Positions 25,054-33,081 of a stretch of 64,000 nt of DNA are shown one piece after another. The stretch is from Halorussus ruber (GTDB taxonomy: Archaea; Halobacteriota; Halobacteria; Halobacteriales; Haladaptataceae). The DNA lies in NCBI RefSeq assembly GCF_004765785.1, contig NZ_SBIT01000007.1:186001-250000 (forward strand). The letters are read 5' to 3'. The translations under genes were made by a program, and so were the position numbers. A model generated the notes under the pieces. It saw only the letters and a list, made by a program, of their open reading frames with translations. It searched no databases and was not told where the DNA came from. Every line of letters starts with the position of its first letter. Position 1 is the first letter of the stretch.

Positions 25054-25701
25054 CTATTGTTCAGCGATTTCAACTGCTTTTTCGGTCAGTTCGTACCGAT
25101 ACGGGTTCCGGAGTATCCGAATCGGTTCATAGTCGTTCCCTTTGTTGACTTTCTCTTCCTCCTCTATTGCCTCAATCGCAGTCTCGAGGTTTTCCCGCCA
25201 GTCCCAAATCTCACCATCCTCCGTAAGATCTTCCTTCTTCACTTCTTCTTCTATCTCGTCCAACCCGACACCTAGTGCCTCAGCGACGACTTCCCGCTTA
25301 GTTAGGTCATCAGTACCGCCATCTGCGAGAGCAAGAGGCTCCAAGTCATCAAGCAACCTGTCAGTTTCGTCCTCCAAGAGTTCCTCTAAGTCCTCATCAT
25401 TCACAATTTCGTCTCGCCGGTCGTGAATGACCAACCAACGTCCGCCATTAAACCAGCGACGGACGATGTCGATTTCGTGGAGATGGTTAAGACAAGTTCC
25501 TATTTTCACCTCTACGATGTCACCGTAAACTCGCTTGATATGGCGCTTTTTTAGACTGTTCTCCTCGGTGGGGACCATCGCATCCAAGTACATGGTCAAA
25601 GCAAGGGCCGCAATGCTGTCCGTACTCGGAATTCCTCCTCGTTCGTCTCGAATTTTGTCTTCGAGGTCTCGTAGCGTCATTGTGTTTTCTAGAGTTGACA
25701 C
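25054..25701 (-). CDS. Orphan acidic protein, unknown function
   Basis: A 215-residue protein (GTG start; alternative ATG at 25680, MTLRDLEDKIRD). The N-terminal 90 residues look like a winged-helix fold (LKKRHIKRVYGDIVEVKIGTCLNHLHEIDIVRRWFNGGRWLVIHD: helix, recognition helix, beta wing), after which comes a helical Glu-rich tail with heptad character and a final RNPYRYELTEKAVEIAEQ that is reminiscent of the wing end of archaeal DNA-binding proteins. It sits in lower-GC DNA. A DNA-binding role is inference from pattern only. Confidence 0.65.
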   Translation of the reverse strand: MSTLENTMTLRDLEDKIRDERGGIPSTDSIAALALTMYLDAMVPTEENSLKKRHIKRVYGDIVEVKIGTCLNHLHEIDIVRRWFNGGRWLVIHDRRDEIVNDEDLEELLEDETDRLLDDLEPLALADGGTDDLTKREVVAEALGVGLDEIEEEVKKEDLTEDGEIWDWRENLETAIEAIEEEEKVNKGNDYEPIRILRNPYRYELTEKAVEIAEQ

Positions 25702-26097
25702 TTCTCCTAGATTACACCGGTGGTTTTAATACAACAGAGTGAAGCGTAGCCAATGTACGCGTACTCTGCCGTAAGAGCCGGCTCATCAAGGGATGGTGAC
25801 GGACCGCCCTAACGGTCTGCCACCCAATACGTCCTACTCACGTGCCAGTTGTACTTATCGCGTACGTCTACTCAAAATGAAGATGGCGTCTTACTTATTG
25901 GTTTTGGTAACTAAGGTTAGTGGTGTATCTTAAAATAACTTTCCGAATAGATAGTAATAGCTTTACAGAGTCTCTAGATGACATAATCCTGCGAATCGAG
26001 TTAAGCAAGTTTAGTTGTATAACTACATGAGTGGGTAAATCATTACTGGAAGATATGGTTCTTTTAAATAGCTACACTCGTATTGGGAGGCTAACTT
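25702..26097. other. AT-rich spacer with a long hairpin
   Basis: No ORF of note. Mostly AT-rich DNA except for a GC-rich island at about 25775-25830 that contains GAGCCGGCTC and a strong hairpin GGTGACGGACCG-CCCTAA-CGGTCTGCCACC (12 pairs including one wobble, one mismatch). The remainder (25870-26090) is featureless AT-rich sequence next to the end of gfcR. Confidence 0.55.
25803..25832 (+). other. Strong isolated hairpin, possible RNA
   Basis: GGTG-A-CGGACCG, loop CCCTAA, CGGTCTG-C-CACC. It is flanked by AT-rich DNA and does not follow any gene directly, so a terminator role is unlikely. A GAGCCGGCTC palindrome lies about 25 nt to its left. Could be part of a small RNA or the end of a lost mobile element. 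Confidence 0.4.
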
Positions 26098-26745
26098 TTA
26101 CTCGTCGTCGCCGACGCGGACCACGTTGATGAGCGAGTGGACCGGGACGCCGTTCACGTCGTCCACGCCCTGCTTGTCCACGAGGACGACGCAGGCGACC
26201 GGTTCGCCGCCCTCCTCGCGGATGGCCTCGACCGTCTCGGTCATGGTCGTCCCGCTGGTGATGGTGTCGTCCACGACGTAGCACTCGCGGTCCCGAATCT
26301 GGGCGAAGTTGCGCGAGAAGGTGCCCCCGAGTTCGTCGATGTCGCCCTCCTCTTCCCACTGGTGTTTGCTCGGCGCGTAGGTTCCGAGGTCGGTGTCGAG
26401 TTCGCGCGCGACGGCGGTGGCGAGGGGCGCGCCCGCCTTCTCGATGCCGATGGTCAAATCGACCTCCTCGCCCTGTTTCTGGAGGAGGTCGGCCATCGCG
26501 GCCCCGGCGTGGTAGAGTCGGTTGCTGTCCCGGCCGAACGCCGACCAATCGACGTGGATGTCGTGGGGCCCGCCCGAGGGTTTCGGGGAGGGCGTGGTCG
26601 TCGCGCTCGCTCCCGAACTGCTACGCTCGACCAGCCAACTGGCGGTCTCGCGCGAGACGTTGAGTTCGTCGGCGATTTCGCCCTTCGACCGGCCTTGCTC
26701 TGCGAGGTGTGCCGCGCTCTCGATGAGGTCGTCTACGTTCTTCAT
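26098..26745 (-). CDS. gfcR: Sugar-responsive phosphoribosyltransferase-like regulator GfcR
   Basis: A 215-residue fusion of an N-terminal helix-turn-helix (residues about 5-42, GRSKGEIADELNVSRETASWLVERS) with an orotate-phosphoribosyltransferase-like domain, whose PRPP loop reads VVDDTITSGTTMTE. In Haloferax volcanii the protein of this architecture, GfcR, activates genes of glucose and fructose breakdown in response to a pathway intermediate. Here its ATG overlaps the stop codon of glucose dehydrogenase (ATGA-type, 4 nt), so the enzyme and the activator are co-transcribed, supporting the assignment. Confidence 0.93.
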   Translation of the reverse strand: MKNVDDLIESAAHLAEQGRSKGEIADELNVSRETASWLVERSSSGASATTTPSPKPSGGPHDIHVDWSAFGRDSNRLYHAGAAMADLLQKQGEEVDLTIGIEKAGAPLATAVARELDTDLGTYAPSKHQWEEEGDIDELGGTFSRNFAQIRDRECYVVDDTITSGTTMTETVEAIREEGGEPVACVVLVDKQGVDDVNGVPVHSLINVVRVGDDE

Positions 26746-27857
26746 ATCTGGCTAAATTGGACTGCGGTCTTTATTGTCGTTTCGTCGTGCCGAGACTGCG
26801 TCTCGGCGCTCGCCGAAGTTCCTTCGGCGGTGGCGTCAGCAAATGCGGTCTCGTAGTCGTCGAGAGTATGGACTCCCGTCACGAGGTCGTCGAACAGCCA
26901 CTCGGGGAGGTCCGCGAGCGTCTCGACCGCCGCCTCGAAGTGCGAGACGTTGGAGTTGACGCTCCCGACCAGCGCCTTGTTGTTCATCACGAACTCCTTG
27001 TGGAGTCGTCCGCCGTCGATTTCGAACTCCCACGGTTCGGGCACCCCGAGGAGTGCCCCGACGCCGTTGGGCGCGAGCGCCTCGATGCACTCGAAGGCGT
27101 GGCGGGCGTAGCCCGTGGCCTCGTAGACGAAGTCCATCTCCTCGCGGGCGTCGGGAATGTCGGTCACGGGGGTCTGGCGGGAGTCGATGTACGTCCCGCC
27201 CAGTTCCTCGATGATGTCGATGGTCGGGTCCGGCCGGTCCCTGCGGCCGAGGCAGTAGGTCCGGTCGTAGCCCTCGGCTTCGAGCATGGCGAGCGTGAGG
27301 AGGCCCAGACTCCCGTTGCCCAGCACGAGGCCGGTCTCCGGGTCCCAGTCGAACGCCGAGCGCGAGGCGTAGGCGTGTTCGATGGCCTTCTCGGAGATGC
27401 TGATGGGTTCGACCAGGAATCCCCACTCGGCCAACTCGTCGGGCACGGCCACGAGGTACTCGGCGGGACTGGTGAAGTACTCGGCCATGAACCCGTGCGC
27501 GCCGTCGATGCCGCGCTCGACGCACTCGTCGGGCGGAGCCATGTCGGGTTCGCCGCGCTCGAAGTACTCGTTCGGCCCCTCGGCGGGCGGTCTGCGCACG
27601 GTCGGCACGACCACGTCGCCCTCCTCGAAGGCGGTCCCCTCGGCCGATTCGACCACGCCGACCGCCTCGTGGCCGAGGACGAGTTTGTCCTCGCCTTCGG
27701 GGAACCCGCCGTGGCTCCCCTCGATGACCTCGCGGTCGGTCCCGTCCACGCCGACCCGGAGCGTCCGGACCAGCACTTCGCCGGGTCCGGGGTCCGGGCG
27801 CGGGAGGTCGGCGACGGTGGGCGAGGTCTCGCCTCGCCGAATGGCGATTGCTTGCAT
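26742..27857 (-). CDS. gdh: Glucose 1-dehydrogenase
   Basis: A 371-residue zinc-dependent medium-chain dehydrogenase that oxidises D-glucose to gluconate (lactone), the first step of the semi-phosphorylative Entner-Doudoroff pathway. It closely follows the Haloferax mediterranei enzyme: TLRVGVDGTDREVI, GHEAVGV, PTVRRPPAEGPNEYFERGEPDM, the dinucleotide-binding GNGSLGLLTL, CLGRRDRPDP (NADP phosphate contacts), and a C-terminal TTIKTAVQFS. A short low-complexity insertion (TAEGTSASAETQSRH) precedes that tail. Start at MQAIAIRRG; the longer frame upstream encodes a non-conserved leader. Confidence 0.96.
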   Translation of the reverse strand: MQAIAIRRGETSPTVADLPRPDPGPGEVLVRTLRVGVDGTDREVIEGSHGGFPEGEDKLVLGHEAVGVVESAEGTAFEEGDVVVPTVRRPPAEGPNEYFERGEPDMAPPDECVERGIDGAHGFMAEYFTSPAEYLVAVPDELAEWGFLVEPISISEKAIEHAYASRSAFDWDPETGLVLGNGSLGLLTLAMLEAEGYDRTYCLGRRDRPDPTIDIIEELGGTYIDSRQTPVTDIPDAREEMDFVYEATGYARHAFECIEALAPNGVGALLGVPEPWEFEIDGGRLHKEFVMNNKALVGSVNSNVSHFEAAVETLADLPEWLFDDLVTGVHTLDDYETAFADATAEGTSASAETQSRHDETTIKTAVQFSQI

Positions 27858-28010
27858 GACAGGTGGTAGAACGCGAGGGGACAAAAGATTTATTCTATAC
27901 CGAGTAAACATCTGTGGTTGGGTGGGCCGGTCGAACCCGAACGCCTGTCAGCGTCCCGCCCACCGCGCACATTCCGGCGCTCCTCGGCTTCACACGACCG
28001 ATACCGGCGG

Positions 28011-28040
28011 GGCTGGCGCGCAGAACTGCGCGCGCCAGCC
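28011..28040. repeat. Perfect GC palindrome
   Basis: GGCTGGCGCGCAG and CTGCGCGCGCCAGCC face each other across two or three bases. The core GCGCGCAG..CTG is shared with the palindrome near 48611, suggesting a small family of self-complementary intergenic hairpins. Confidence 0.55.
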
Positions 28041-28054
28041 GACTCGACTGGACG

Positions 28055-28133
28055 CGCTCGGTGGCACTATCCACGGGGATGGGCTTGGTGAACCATTCCA
28101 CGAGGACGCGCTCGGCGTATCTTCCTGCTGTCT
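28055..28133 (+). repeat. 27-bp tandem units preceding element copy C
   Basis: Two 27-bp units and a partial third (each starting CTCGGTG or CTTGGTG and ending near GGGGATGGG or GAGGACGCG) lead straight into the structured core, the same arrangement and spacing as beside copy A. Confidence 0.65.
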
Positions 28134-28253
28134 GGGTGGATGAAAGGGGCCGCGCTGTCGCGTGCAGTTTAGTCACTCGTCGGCCCCTATCCGTCGCAAC
28201 TACGTCCGTCGGATATGCCGACGAGCGACCGCGACAGCGCGGGGGCTTTCTAA
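28134..28253 (+). repeat. Structured intergenic element (family 1), copy C
   Basis: Plus-strand copy. Compared with copy A the outer stem changed from CGCCCGGTCGCG/CGCGACCGGGCG to CGCGCTGTCGCG/CGCGACAGCGCG: two base pairs differ and both are compensated. The inner stem is GTCACTCGTCGG/CCGACGAGCGAC with one A-C mismatch. Apical block and basal GAAAG/CTTTC are as in copy A. Confidence 0.82.
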
Positions 28254-28354
28254 AACAACAACCCTACTGCGTCTCCTGCGGTTCGTCGGAACCACTCTCC
28301 TACCGTTCGTCCAAATCCGTCTCCCGCGGCCCGTACTCCAAATCCAAAATTCCC

Positions 28355-29326
28355 CTACGCCCAGAGGTCGTAGAGGTCGTCCCGAATCGCCTCTCGAACG
28401 ACCCGACTGTCGATTTCGACACCCGAATCCCCATCTTCACCGACCTCCCGAACCACGCCGATTTCGCTCGCGTCAATCCCCTCGGCTTCAAGCGCATCAA
28501 GTCTGTCCGCCACCTCGTCCTCCGGAACGGTCGCCAGCAAGGCCCCGGAGCCGAAAATCCGGAGCGGGTCCACGCCCATCGCCGAGCAGAGTTCGGCGGT
28601 CTCCTCCCGAACCGGAACCGCGCTCCGGTCGATGTCCAGCATCACGCCCGAGGCCGTCGCCAACTCCAGCATCCCGTTGAGCAACCCGCCCTCGGTCGGG
28701 TCGTGCATCGCGGTCGCGGCGTCCCGCAGAATCCGCGACTCGGGCACGACGCTGATGTCGCCGAAGAAGCCCTCGGCGCGGTCGAGGAGGGCCGAGTCAA
28801 CGTCGAGGTCGTCGCGGAAGTCCGAGGCCAGCACGGCGGTCCCCTCGATGCCCGCGCCCTTGGTCAGGAGGACGCGGTCGCCCGGCTCTGCCCCGCCGGT
28901 GGGGACGTACTCGTCGGCCAGTCCCATCGCGGTCATCGAGACCATCGGGCGCTCCAACGCCGGGGTGTACTCCGAGTGGCCGCCGACGATGGCGACGCCG
29001 AGTTCGCGGGCCTCCTCGTCCATCTGGCCGGTCAGCGCGTCCACGGTCTCGGGGTCGTCGTCGGGCAGAAACATGACGTTCGTGAGCCACCGCGGGTCGG
29101 CCCCGCAGGCCGCCACGTCGTTGCACGCGACGTGGACTGCGAGGGTGCCGAGGCGCTCCTCCGCCAGCGAGAGCGGGTCGGAGTTGGCCACCAGCACGCT
29201 CCCGTCGGGGAGTCGCATCGCCGCGGCGTCCTCGCCGTAGGCCGGTCCCATCTCCACCGCGTCGTCGTCCGCGCCGGTCCGCGCGAGGACCCGCGCGAGG
29301 TCCTCGGGGTCCAGTTTGCCTATCAT
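28355..29326 (-). CDS. AIR-synthase-related protein (HypE/ThiL-like)
   Basis: A 323-residue protein of the PurM/HypE/SelD/ThiL superfamily, which phosphorylates or dehydrates small substrates with ATP. Recognisable elements: YGEDAAAMRLPDGSVLVANSDPL (ATP-binding Asp segment), VACNDVAACGADPRWL, VGGHSEYTPALERPMVSMTAMG, and the C-terminal DPTEGGLLNGMLELATASGV. It lacks the C-terminal Cys tail of HypE, and there are no hydrogenase genes near, so hydrogenase maturation is unlikely. Archaeal members of this branch are of unknown specificity. It runs leftward; the HAD gene upstream is in the same direction. Confidence 0.85.
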   Translation of the reverse strand: MIGKLDPEDLARVLARTGADDDAVEMGPAYGEDAAAMRLPDGSVLVANSDPLSLAEERLGTLAVHVACNDVAACGADPRWLTNVMFLPDDDPETVDALTGQMDEEARELGVAIVGGHSEYTPALERPMVSMTAMGLADEYVPTGGAEPGDRVLLTKGAGIEGTAVLASDFRDDLDVDSALLDRAEGFFGDISVVPESRILRDAATAMHDPTEGGLLNGMLELATASGVMLDIDRSAVPVREETAELCSAMGVDPLRIFGSGALLATVPEDEVADRLDALEAEGIDASEIGVVREVGEDGDSGVEIDSRVVREAIRDDLYDLWA

Positions 29327-29438
29327 ATCTCCCTCTCGGTGGTCGGGGACCTAAGGTGCGGCGAACGGCGTAACGGGTTCCGGCGCTCCGCTAAACAATG
29401 AAAATATTGCTAAAATATATCAAAATATTTCTTTCCGA

Positions 29439-30098
29439 TCAGGCGCTACAGACCCGATGGAGGTCGTCGAGCGACTGGATGTCCCACGTCGGCCAGACGT
29501 TCAGATCCCAGTCCTGACGGTGGGGTCGCCGGATGAACGCCGAGTCGATACCGGCGTTCTCGGCGGCCTGAATGTCCGAGACGTTGTCGCCGACGAACAG
29601 CGCGTTCTCGGCGTCGAGGTCCGACAGCGCGCGCTCGATGTAGTGGGGGTCGGGCTTTCGCAGGTCCAAACTCTCGATGGTCGGCTCCCGGCCGTAGGCG
29701 GTCGAGAAGTGGTCGCGCATCTCGAAGTGGTCCAGCAGGAAATCGACCGTCGCCTGCTGGTTGGAACTCACGATGCCCATCTCGACGTCGAGGTCGGCCA
29801 GCGTGCCCACGTCGCCGTAGGGGGTCTTGCGTCCCGTGCGGGCCTCCACTTGCTGAGCGCGGGCGAGTCGGGTGTCCCGCGCCTGCCAGAAGGTGTCCGG
29901 GTCGAGACCGTAGGTGTCGCAGACGGTATCGACAGAGGAGGGCGTCGCACCAATCGTCATGTCCTCGACGTGGTCGGGGTCGCAATCGGTCACGCCGAAG
30001 TCCGCGAACGTCGCTTCCGTGGCGTCTCGCAGGACCTCGAAGTGGGTCCGACCGACGAGGACACCGTCGTTGTCGAAGATGACGGTATCGTAGGTCAT
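29439..30098 (-). CDS. HAD-superfamily hydrolase (phosphoglycolate phosphatase-like)
   Basis: A 219-residue phosphatase of HAD subfamily I with an alpha-helical cap. Motif 1 FDNDGVLVG (D-x-D), motif 2 IVSSNQQ, motif 3 RKPDPHYIERAL and motif 4 FVGDNVSDIQAA are all present. The substrate is undetermined; family members remove phosphate from phosphoglycolate, sugar phosphates or nucleotides. Short AT-rich sequence upstream (TATAAGG near 30120) is a plausible promoter about 25 nt before the ATG. Confidence 0.92.
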   Translation of the reverse strand: MTYDTVIFDNDGVLVGRTHFEVLRDATEATFADFGVTDCDPDHVEDMTIGATPSSVDTVCDTYGLDPDTFWQARDTRLARAQQVEARTGRKTPYGDVGTLADLDVEMGIVSSNQQATVDFLLDHFEMRDHFSTAYGREPTIESLDLRKPDPHYIERALSDLDAENALFVGDNVSDIQAAENAGIDSAFIRRPHRQDWDLNVWPTWDIQSLDDLHRVCSA

Positions 30099-30150
30099 AC
30101 TCTAAGAAGAGTTGGGAGGGTTATAAGGATTTCAGTTACGTGAGTCAGGT

Positions 30151-30885
30151 TTAGCTACCGTCGTCGTTATTCGCATCCTCTTCGGACCACCGTCGATTTG
30201 AGCCACCCGTAACGTCAAAATCGACACCTGTATCGCTTGATTCGCTAGAATCTCTGTGGTTGTCTGCGCTCCCCGATTTCTCTTTTTCACGTGTGAGGTT
30301 CTCAGCAATCGCAAAGCCGAGTAACGCACCCGCAAGAGCGCCTCCCGGTCCGAAGGAGATACCTGCAAAGCCGCCTGCGATAGCCCCACCGACGCCTGCA
30401 CCACTACCGGGTTCGTGTCGAGTGGTACCACCGTCTGTCTCCACCGCAGGGCGGGTCATGCCCGTTAGTTCTACTTCTAGGTCATTAAGTTTCCGGGTCT
30501 GCAACCGATTTTGGGCGACGACGAGTCCGATTAGCACTCCCAGAAGTTGCGTTTCGACCGAGACGCCGAGATAACCAGTCATACCCAAAAATGGCGATAG
30601 AAGCATCCTAATCGGAATCGAACTCGCTGCTGTCGTCGCCAAGTTGATTACTGGAGTCGATATTTGATTGTAAATCCAGTTTGTGACGAACCAGACGACC
30701 GCTGCAATGGAAAGCTGGAGAAAAAGCGGTAACTTCGCGTACCAGTTTTTGAGACCGTAATAGCTGTGAGCGAGGCTGTCGCCTGCAGAATCCCACGCCT
30801 CTCGAAGTGATTTACGGGCTTCGGCGAGACTGTATTCAGAATCAGTATTCTCGGTATTGGAATCATCGTCGGTCCTCGTAATCAC
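30151..30885 (-). CDS. Membrane protein with glycine-zipper domain
   Basis: A 244-residue protein in lower-GC DNA, GTG start. Order of parts: an acidic, Ser/Thr-rich cytoplasmic-looking head, three hydrophobic stretches (LFLQLSIAAVVWFVTNWIY; VINLATTAASSIPIRMLLSPFLGMTGYLGV; LLGVLIGLVVAQ), a glycine-zipper segment (GAGVGGAIAGGFAGISFGPG and GGALAGALLGFAIAE), and a long polar tail. Glycine zippers insert or oligomerise in membranes and occur in some effector and pore-forming proteins, but no partner gene supports such a role here. Family not recognised. Confidence 0.7.
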   Translation of the reverse strand: MITRTDDDSNTENTDSEYSLAEARKSLREAWDSAGDSLAHSYYGLKNWYAKLPLFLQLSIAAVVWFVTNWIYNQISTPVINLATTAASSIPIRMLLSPFLGMTGYLGVSVETQLLGVLIGLVVAQNRLQTRKLNDLEVELTGMTRPAVETDGGTTRHEPGSGAGVGGAIAGGFAGISFGPGGALAGALLGFAIAENLTREKEKSGSADNHRDSSESSDTGVDFDVTGGSNRRWSEEDANNDDGS

Positions 30886-31013
30886 TCCCCGGATTCGGTT
30901 TCGGGTGTATCGTCTATATCAGCTACTTTGACGGATAGGTTTAACTTTGGTTATTTAGAAATCTGTTCTTGGTCGACCCCGAACTTTATCCCCGAAAACG
31001 ACCCAGTTCCGGC

Positions 31014-32294
31014 ATGGAGCGGTACGACCAACTCTATCGACTCTACGACGAGTTCGACGCCGCGACCCTCCGGGCCTTGCAGGACTTCGTGGACCTGTTT
31101 CCCCCGGTCGATTCGCGCGTCGCTCTCGAACACTGGCAGGAAGTCGAGGAGGAACTCGACGACCGGAAGGCCGAGATTCGGGACGCCTTCCCCGCGACGG
31201 GCGGGACGTTCTCCGAACTCGCCGCGCGGGCCTCTCGGGACCAGGCGTTCACCGCGCTCGACTTGCACACCAAGTACGACCGAGGAGTAAACGTCCTCGT
31301 CCTCGACGTGGACGAGACCCTGCGCTCGGCTGGCGGGACCGACAACGAAATCCCGCGCGAGACGCTCCACCTCCTGACCGAGTTCCACGAGGCGGGGATG
31401 CCAATCGTGGTCTGCACCGGCCAGACCCTCGAAAACGTCAAGGGCTTCCTGATTCAGGGCCTCGGCAACGAACTCGTCCACTCAGGGGACCTCTCCATCG
31501 TCTACGAGGCCGGGACCGGGGTGTTCACGCCGGGCCACGGCGCGGACACCAAGCGACTCCTCTACGAGAATCTCGACTCGGACGTGCGGGCCATCTTCGA
31601 CGCGGTGCGCTCGCGGGTCCTCTCGGAGGCCCCCGAGCGACTCCGCCGCGGGTGCCACCTACAGGGCAACGAGTTCAACGTCACGCTCAAGCCCAACTTC
31701 GAGACCGGGAGCGCCGACGCGCGCGAGGTCATCGACCGAGCGCTCGTCTACGAACTCGACCTCCTCGGTACGGTGGTCGCGGAGGAGGTGGTCGCGGAGG
31801 AGGTCAAGGAGGTAGAAGAGGGCGCGGAAGGCGAGTCCCAAGCCCCCGACTGGGCGCGGGCCTACTACGCGAGTCAGGACCCCGAAATCCGGGGCGTCCT
31901 CGAAAGCGAGGGCGAGACGCCCGACTGCGACCCCGAGGACGTGCCCGACGCCGTCAGCGACATCTTCGAGCGCATCGACGTGGCCTACTACGAGGCCGAC
32001 GCCGCAGAAATCGGGAGCCTCGAACTCAACAAGGTCGTGGGCGTCGAGGCCGCCTTCGACGTGCTTGGTCTCGACGACCCGTTCGCGGCCGTCATGGGCG
32101 ACAGCAAGAGCGATCTGCGGGTGATGAAGTGGGTGGCCGAGGAGGGGATGGGCATCGCGGCCGCGCCGGAACACTCCTCGCGGGACGTGCTGGACCACGT
32201 CATCAAGACCGACGAGTTGGTCTTCGACCGAGGAAAGGCGGGCGAGGTCCTGCGCACGATTTTCGCCATGAATCGGCTGGCGAAGTTGGGGTAG
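31014..32294 (+). CDS. HAD-superfamily phosphatase (type IIB-like)
   Basis: A 426-residue protein. After an N-terminal helical region (DLFPPVDSRVALEHWQEVEE) come HAD motif 1 VLDVDETLRS, motif 2 VVCTGQT, and C-terminal VMGDSKSDLRVM plus DELVFDRGKAGEVLRTI, giving the Cof/sucrose-phosphate-phosphatase style order with a large cap between. The cap carries a duplicated acidic segment (VVAEEVVAEEVKEVEEG) encoded by a 15-bp tandem repeat, probably an unstructured loop. Start at MERYDQ; the upstream in-frame leader is Pro/Arg-rich and unlikely. Substrate unknown. Confidence 0.85.
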   Translation: MERYDQLYRLYDEFDAATLRALQDFVDLFPPVDSRVALEHWQEVEEELDDRKAEIRDAFPATGGTFSELAARASRDQAFTALDLHTKYDRGVNVLVLDVDETLRSAGGTDNEIPRETLHLLTEFHEAGMPIVVCTGQTLENVKGFLIQGLGNELVHSGDLSIVYEAGTGVFTPGHGADTKRLLYENLDSDVRAIFDAVRSRVLSEAPERLRRGCHLQGNEFNVTLKPNFETGSADAREVIDRALVYELDLLGTVVAEEVVAEEVKEVEEGAEGESQAPDWARAYYASQDPEIRGVLESEGETPDCDPEDVPDAVSDIFERIDVAYYEADAAEIGSLELNKVVGVEAAFDVLGLDDPFAAVMGDSKSDLRVMKWVAEEGMGIAAAPEHSSRDVLDHVIKTDELVFDRGKAGEVLRTIFAMNRLAKLG

Positions 32295-32708
32295 CAGGCA
32301 GAACGTGGGTTTTGCGAGGCTCCCGTGATTTTGGTTGCTGGCTTGGGGCTCCGGAACTTCGGGGTTGGTGTCGAGAAGCTAGCTACTGCCGAAGCCGAGG
32401 AGTTTCCGCACCGCTCCGCAACCGCCCCGCAACCGCCCCGCGATAGCCTCACACCTCCCCAGCCTCTTCTCACTCCGTTCGGTCATCCACCGGCAGACAA
32501 CCCGCGTCTGCCGAGCCTTCGGCTTCGCCGAAGACCTCGCGCGAATGATGGCGCGACACAGGGTCGCGCCAGCGCGCCCAGCAGAGGTCAAGACGGGCGT
32601 AGCGCGTACTCGACCCAGAAATTCCTCGTAGCAAGTATAATTATAGTTGATACGCACGCAAAGGATAGAAACGCGGAAGAGAATCGAGAAAACGCGGAAA
32701 GAGACGGG
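32295..32708. other. Intergenic region with repeat family 2
   Basis: No gene. Holds family 2 copy 2 (about 32370-32470) and a hairpin near 32567-32587 (GGCGCGAC/GTCGCGCC), then AT-rich DNA (32620-32700) before the ubiquitin-like gene's 3' end. Confidence 0.6.
32370..32470 (+). repeat. Dispersed repeat family 2, copy 2
   Basis: GAGAAGCTAGCTAC, then CCGCAACCGCCCCGC (itself duplicated), then CCTCACACCTCCCCAGCCTC, matching the minus-strand copy near 7.7 kb block by block with variable spacers. Confidence 0.65.
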
Positions 32709-32981
32709 TTAGACGTTCAACCGGAACCGGACCGTGTCGCCGTTCTCCAGCGAACTCCGGGTCGAGAGCGTCTCGGTCGAGTCGAAGCGCTCGCGCACGA
32801 CCACGGTGTCCGAGCGCAGGCGTCGGCCGTCGAGGACGCCCGCGCGGACCTGCGGGCCGTGCTGTTCTGCGAGTTCGTCCACGACGTCGGCGACCGTCGC
32901 GTCGTCGGGCACGGCGACTCTGGCCTCGTGGGTGCCGGTGCGGGCGACGAGGGTTCCGGTGAGTTTGACTGTCACGTTCAT
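32709..32981 (-). CDS. Ubiquitin-like / MoaD-type beta-grasp protein without C-terminal GG
   Basis: A 90-residue protein with a ThiS/MoaD/SAMP beta-grasp pattern: MNVTVKLTGTL start, ATVADVVDELAEQHG helix, and a final GDTVRFRLNV strand. Functional MoaD, ThiS and SAMP proteins end in Gly-Gly, which is adenylated and conjugated; here the chain stops at V with no GG. It may therefore be a non-conjugating member with a binding role, or need trimming or extension by another route. No E1, MoaE or JAMM gene is nearby. The divergent KDG aldolase starts about 100 nt away. Confidence 0.75.
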   Translation of the reverse strand: MNVTVKLTGTLVARTGTHEARVAVPDDATVADVVDELAEQHGPQVRAGVLDGRRLRSDTVVVRERFDSTETLSTRSSLENGDTVRFRLNV

Positions 32982-33081
32982 ATCTCCCTCTCGGACCGCT
33001 ACTGACTAAAAGTTTACTCACACTCGAAAAAGTACTCTCGAAGTGCCACCCCTTAAGGACGCGGCTCCCGACGAGTCGGGT

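Larger units (their letters stand above)
27858..28354. other. Intergenic region with palindrome and structured repeat
   Basis: No gene. Left part (27880-27915) is AT-rich and should hold the gdh promoter. Then come a perfect GC palindrome (28011-28040), the 27-bp units and structured element copy C. The 3' end of the AIR-synthase-like gene closes the region. Confidence 0.6.

Noticed and set aside
27914-29401. 495-aa plus-strand ORF across the repeat and the AIR-synthase-like gene
   Set aside because: Starts in repeat DNA and continues as the antisense frame of a real gene.
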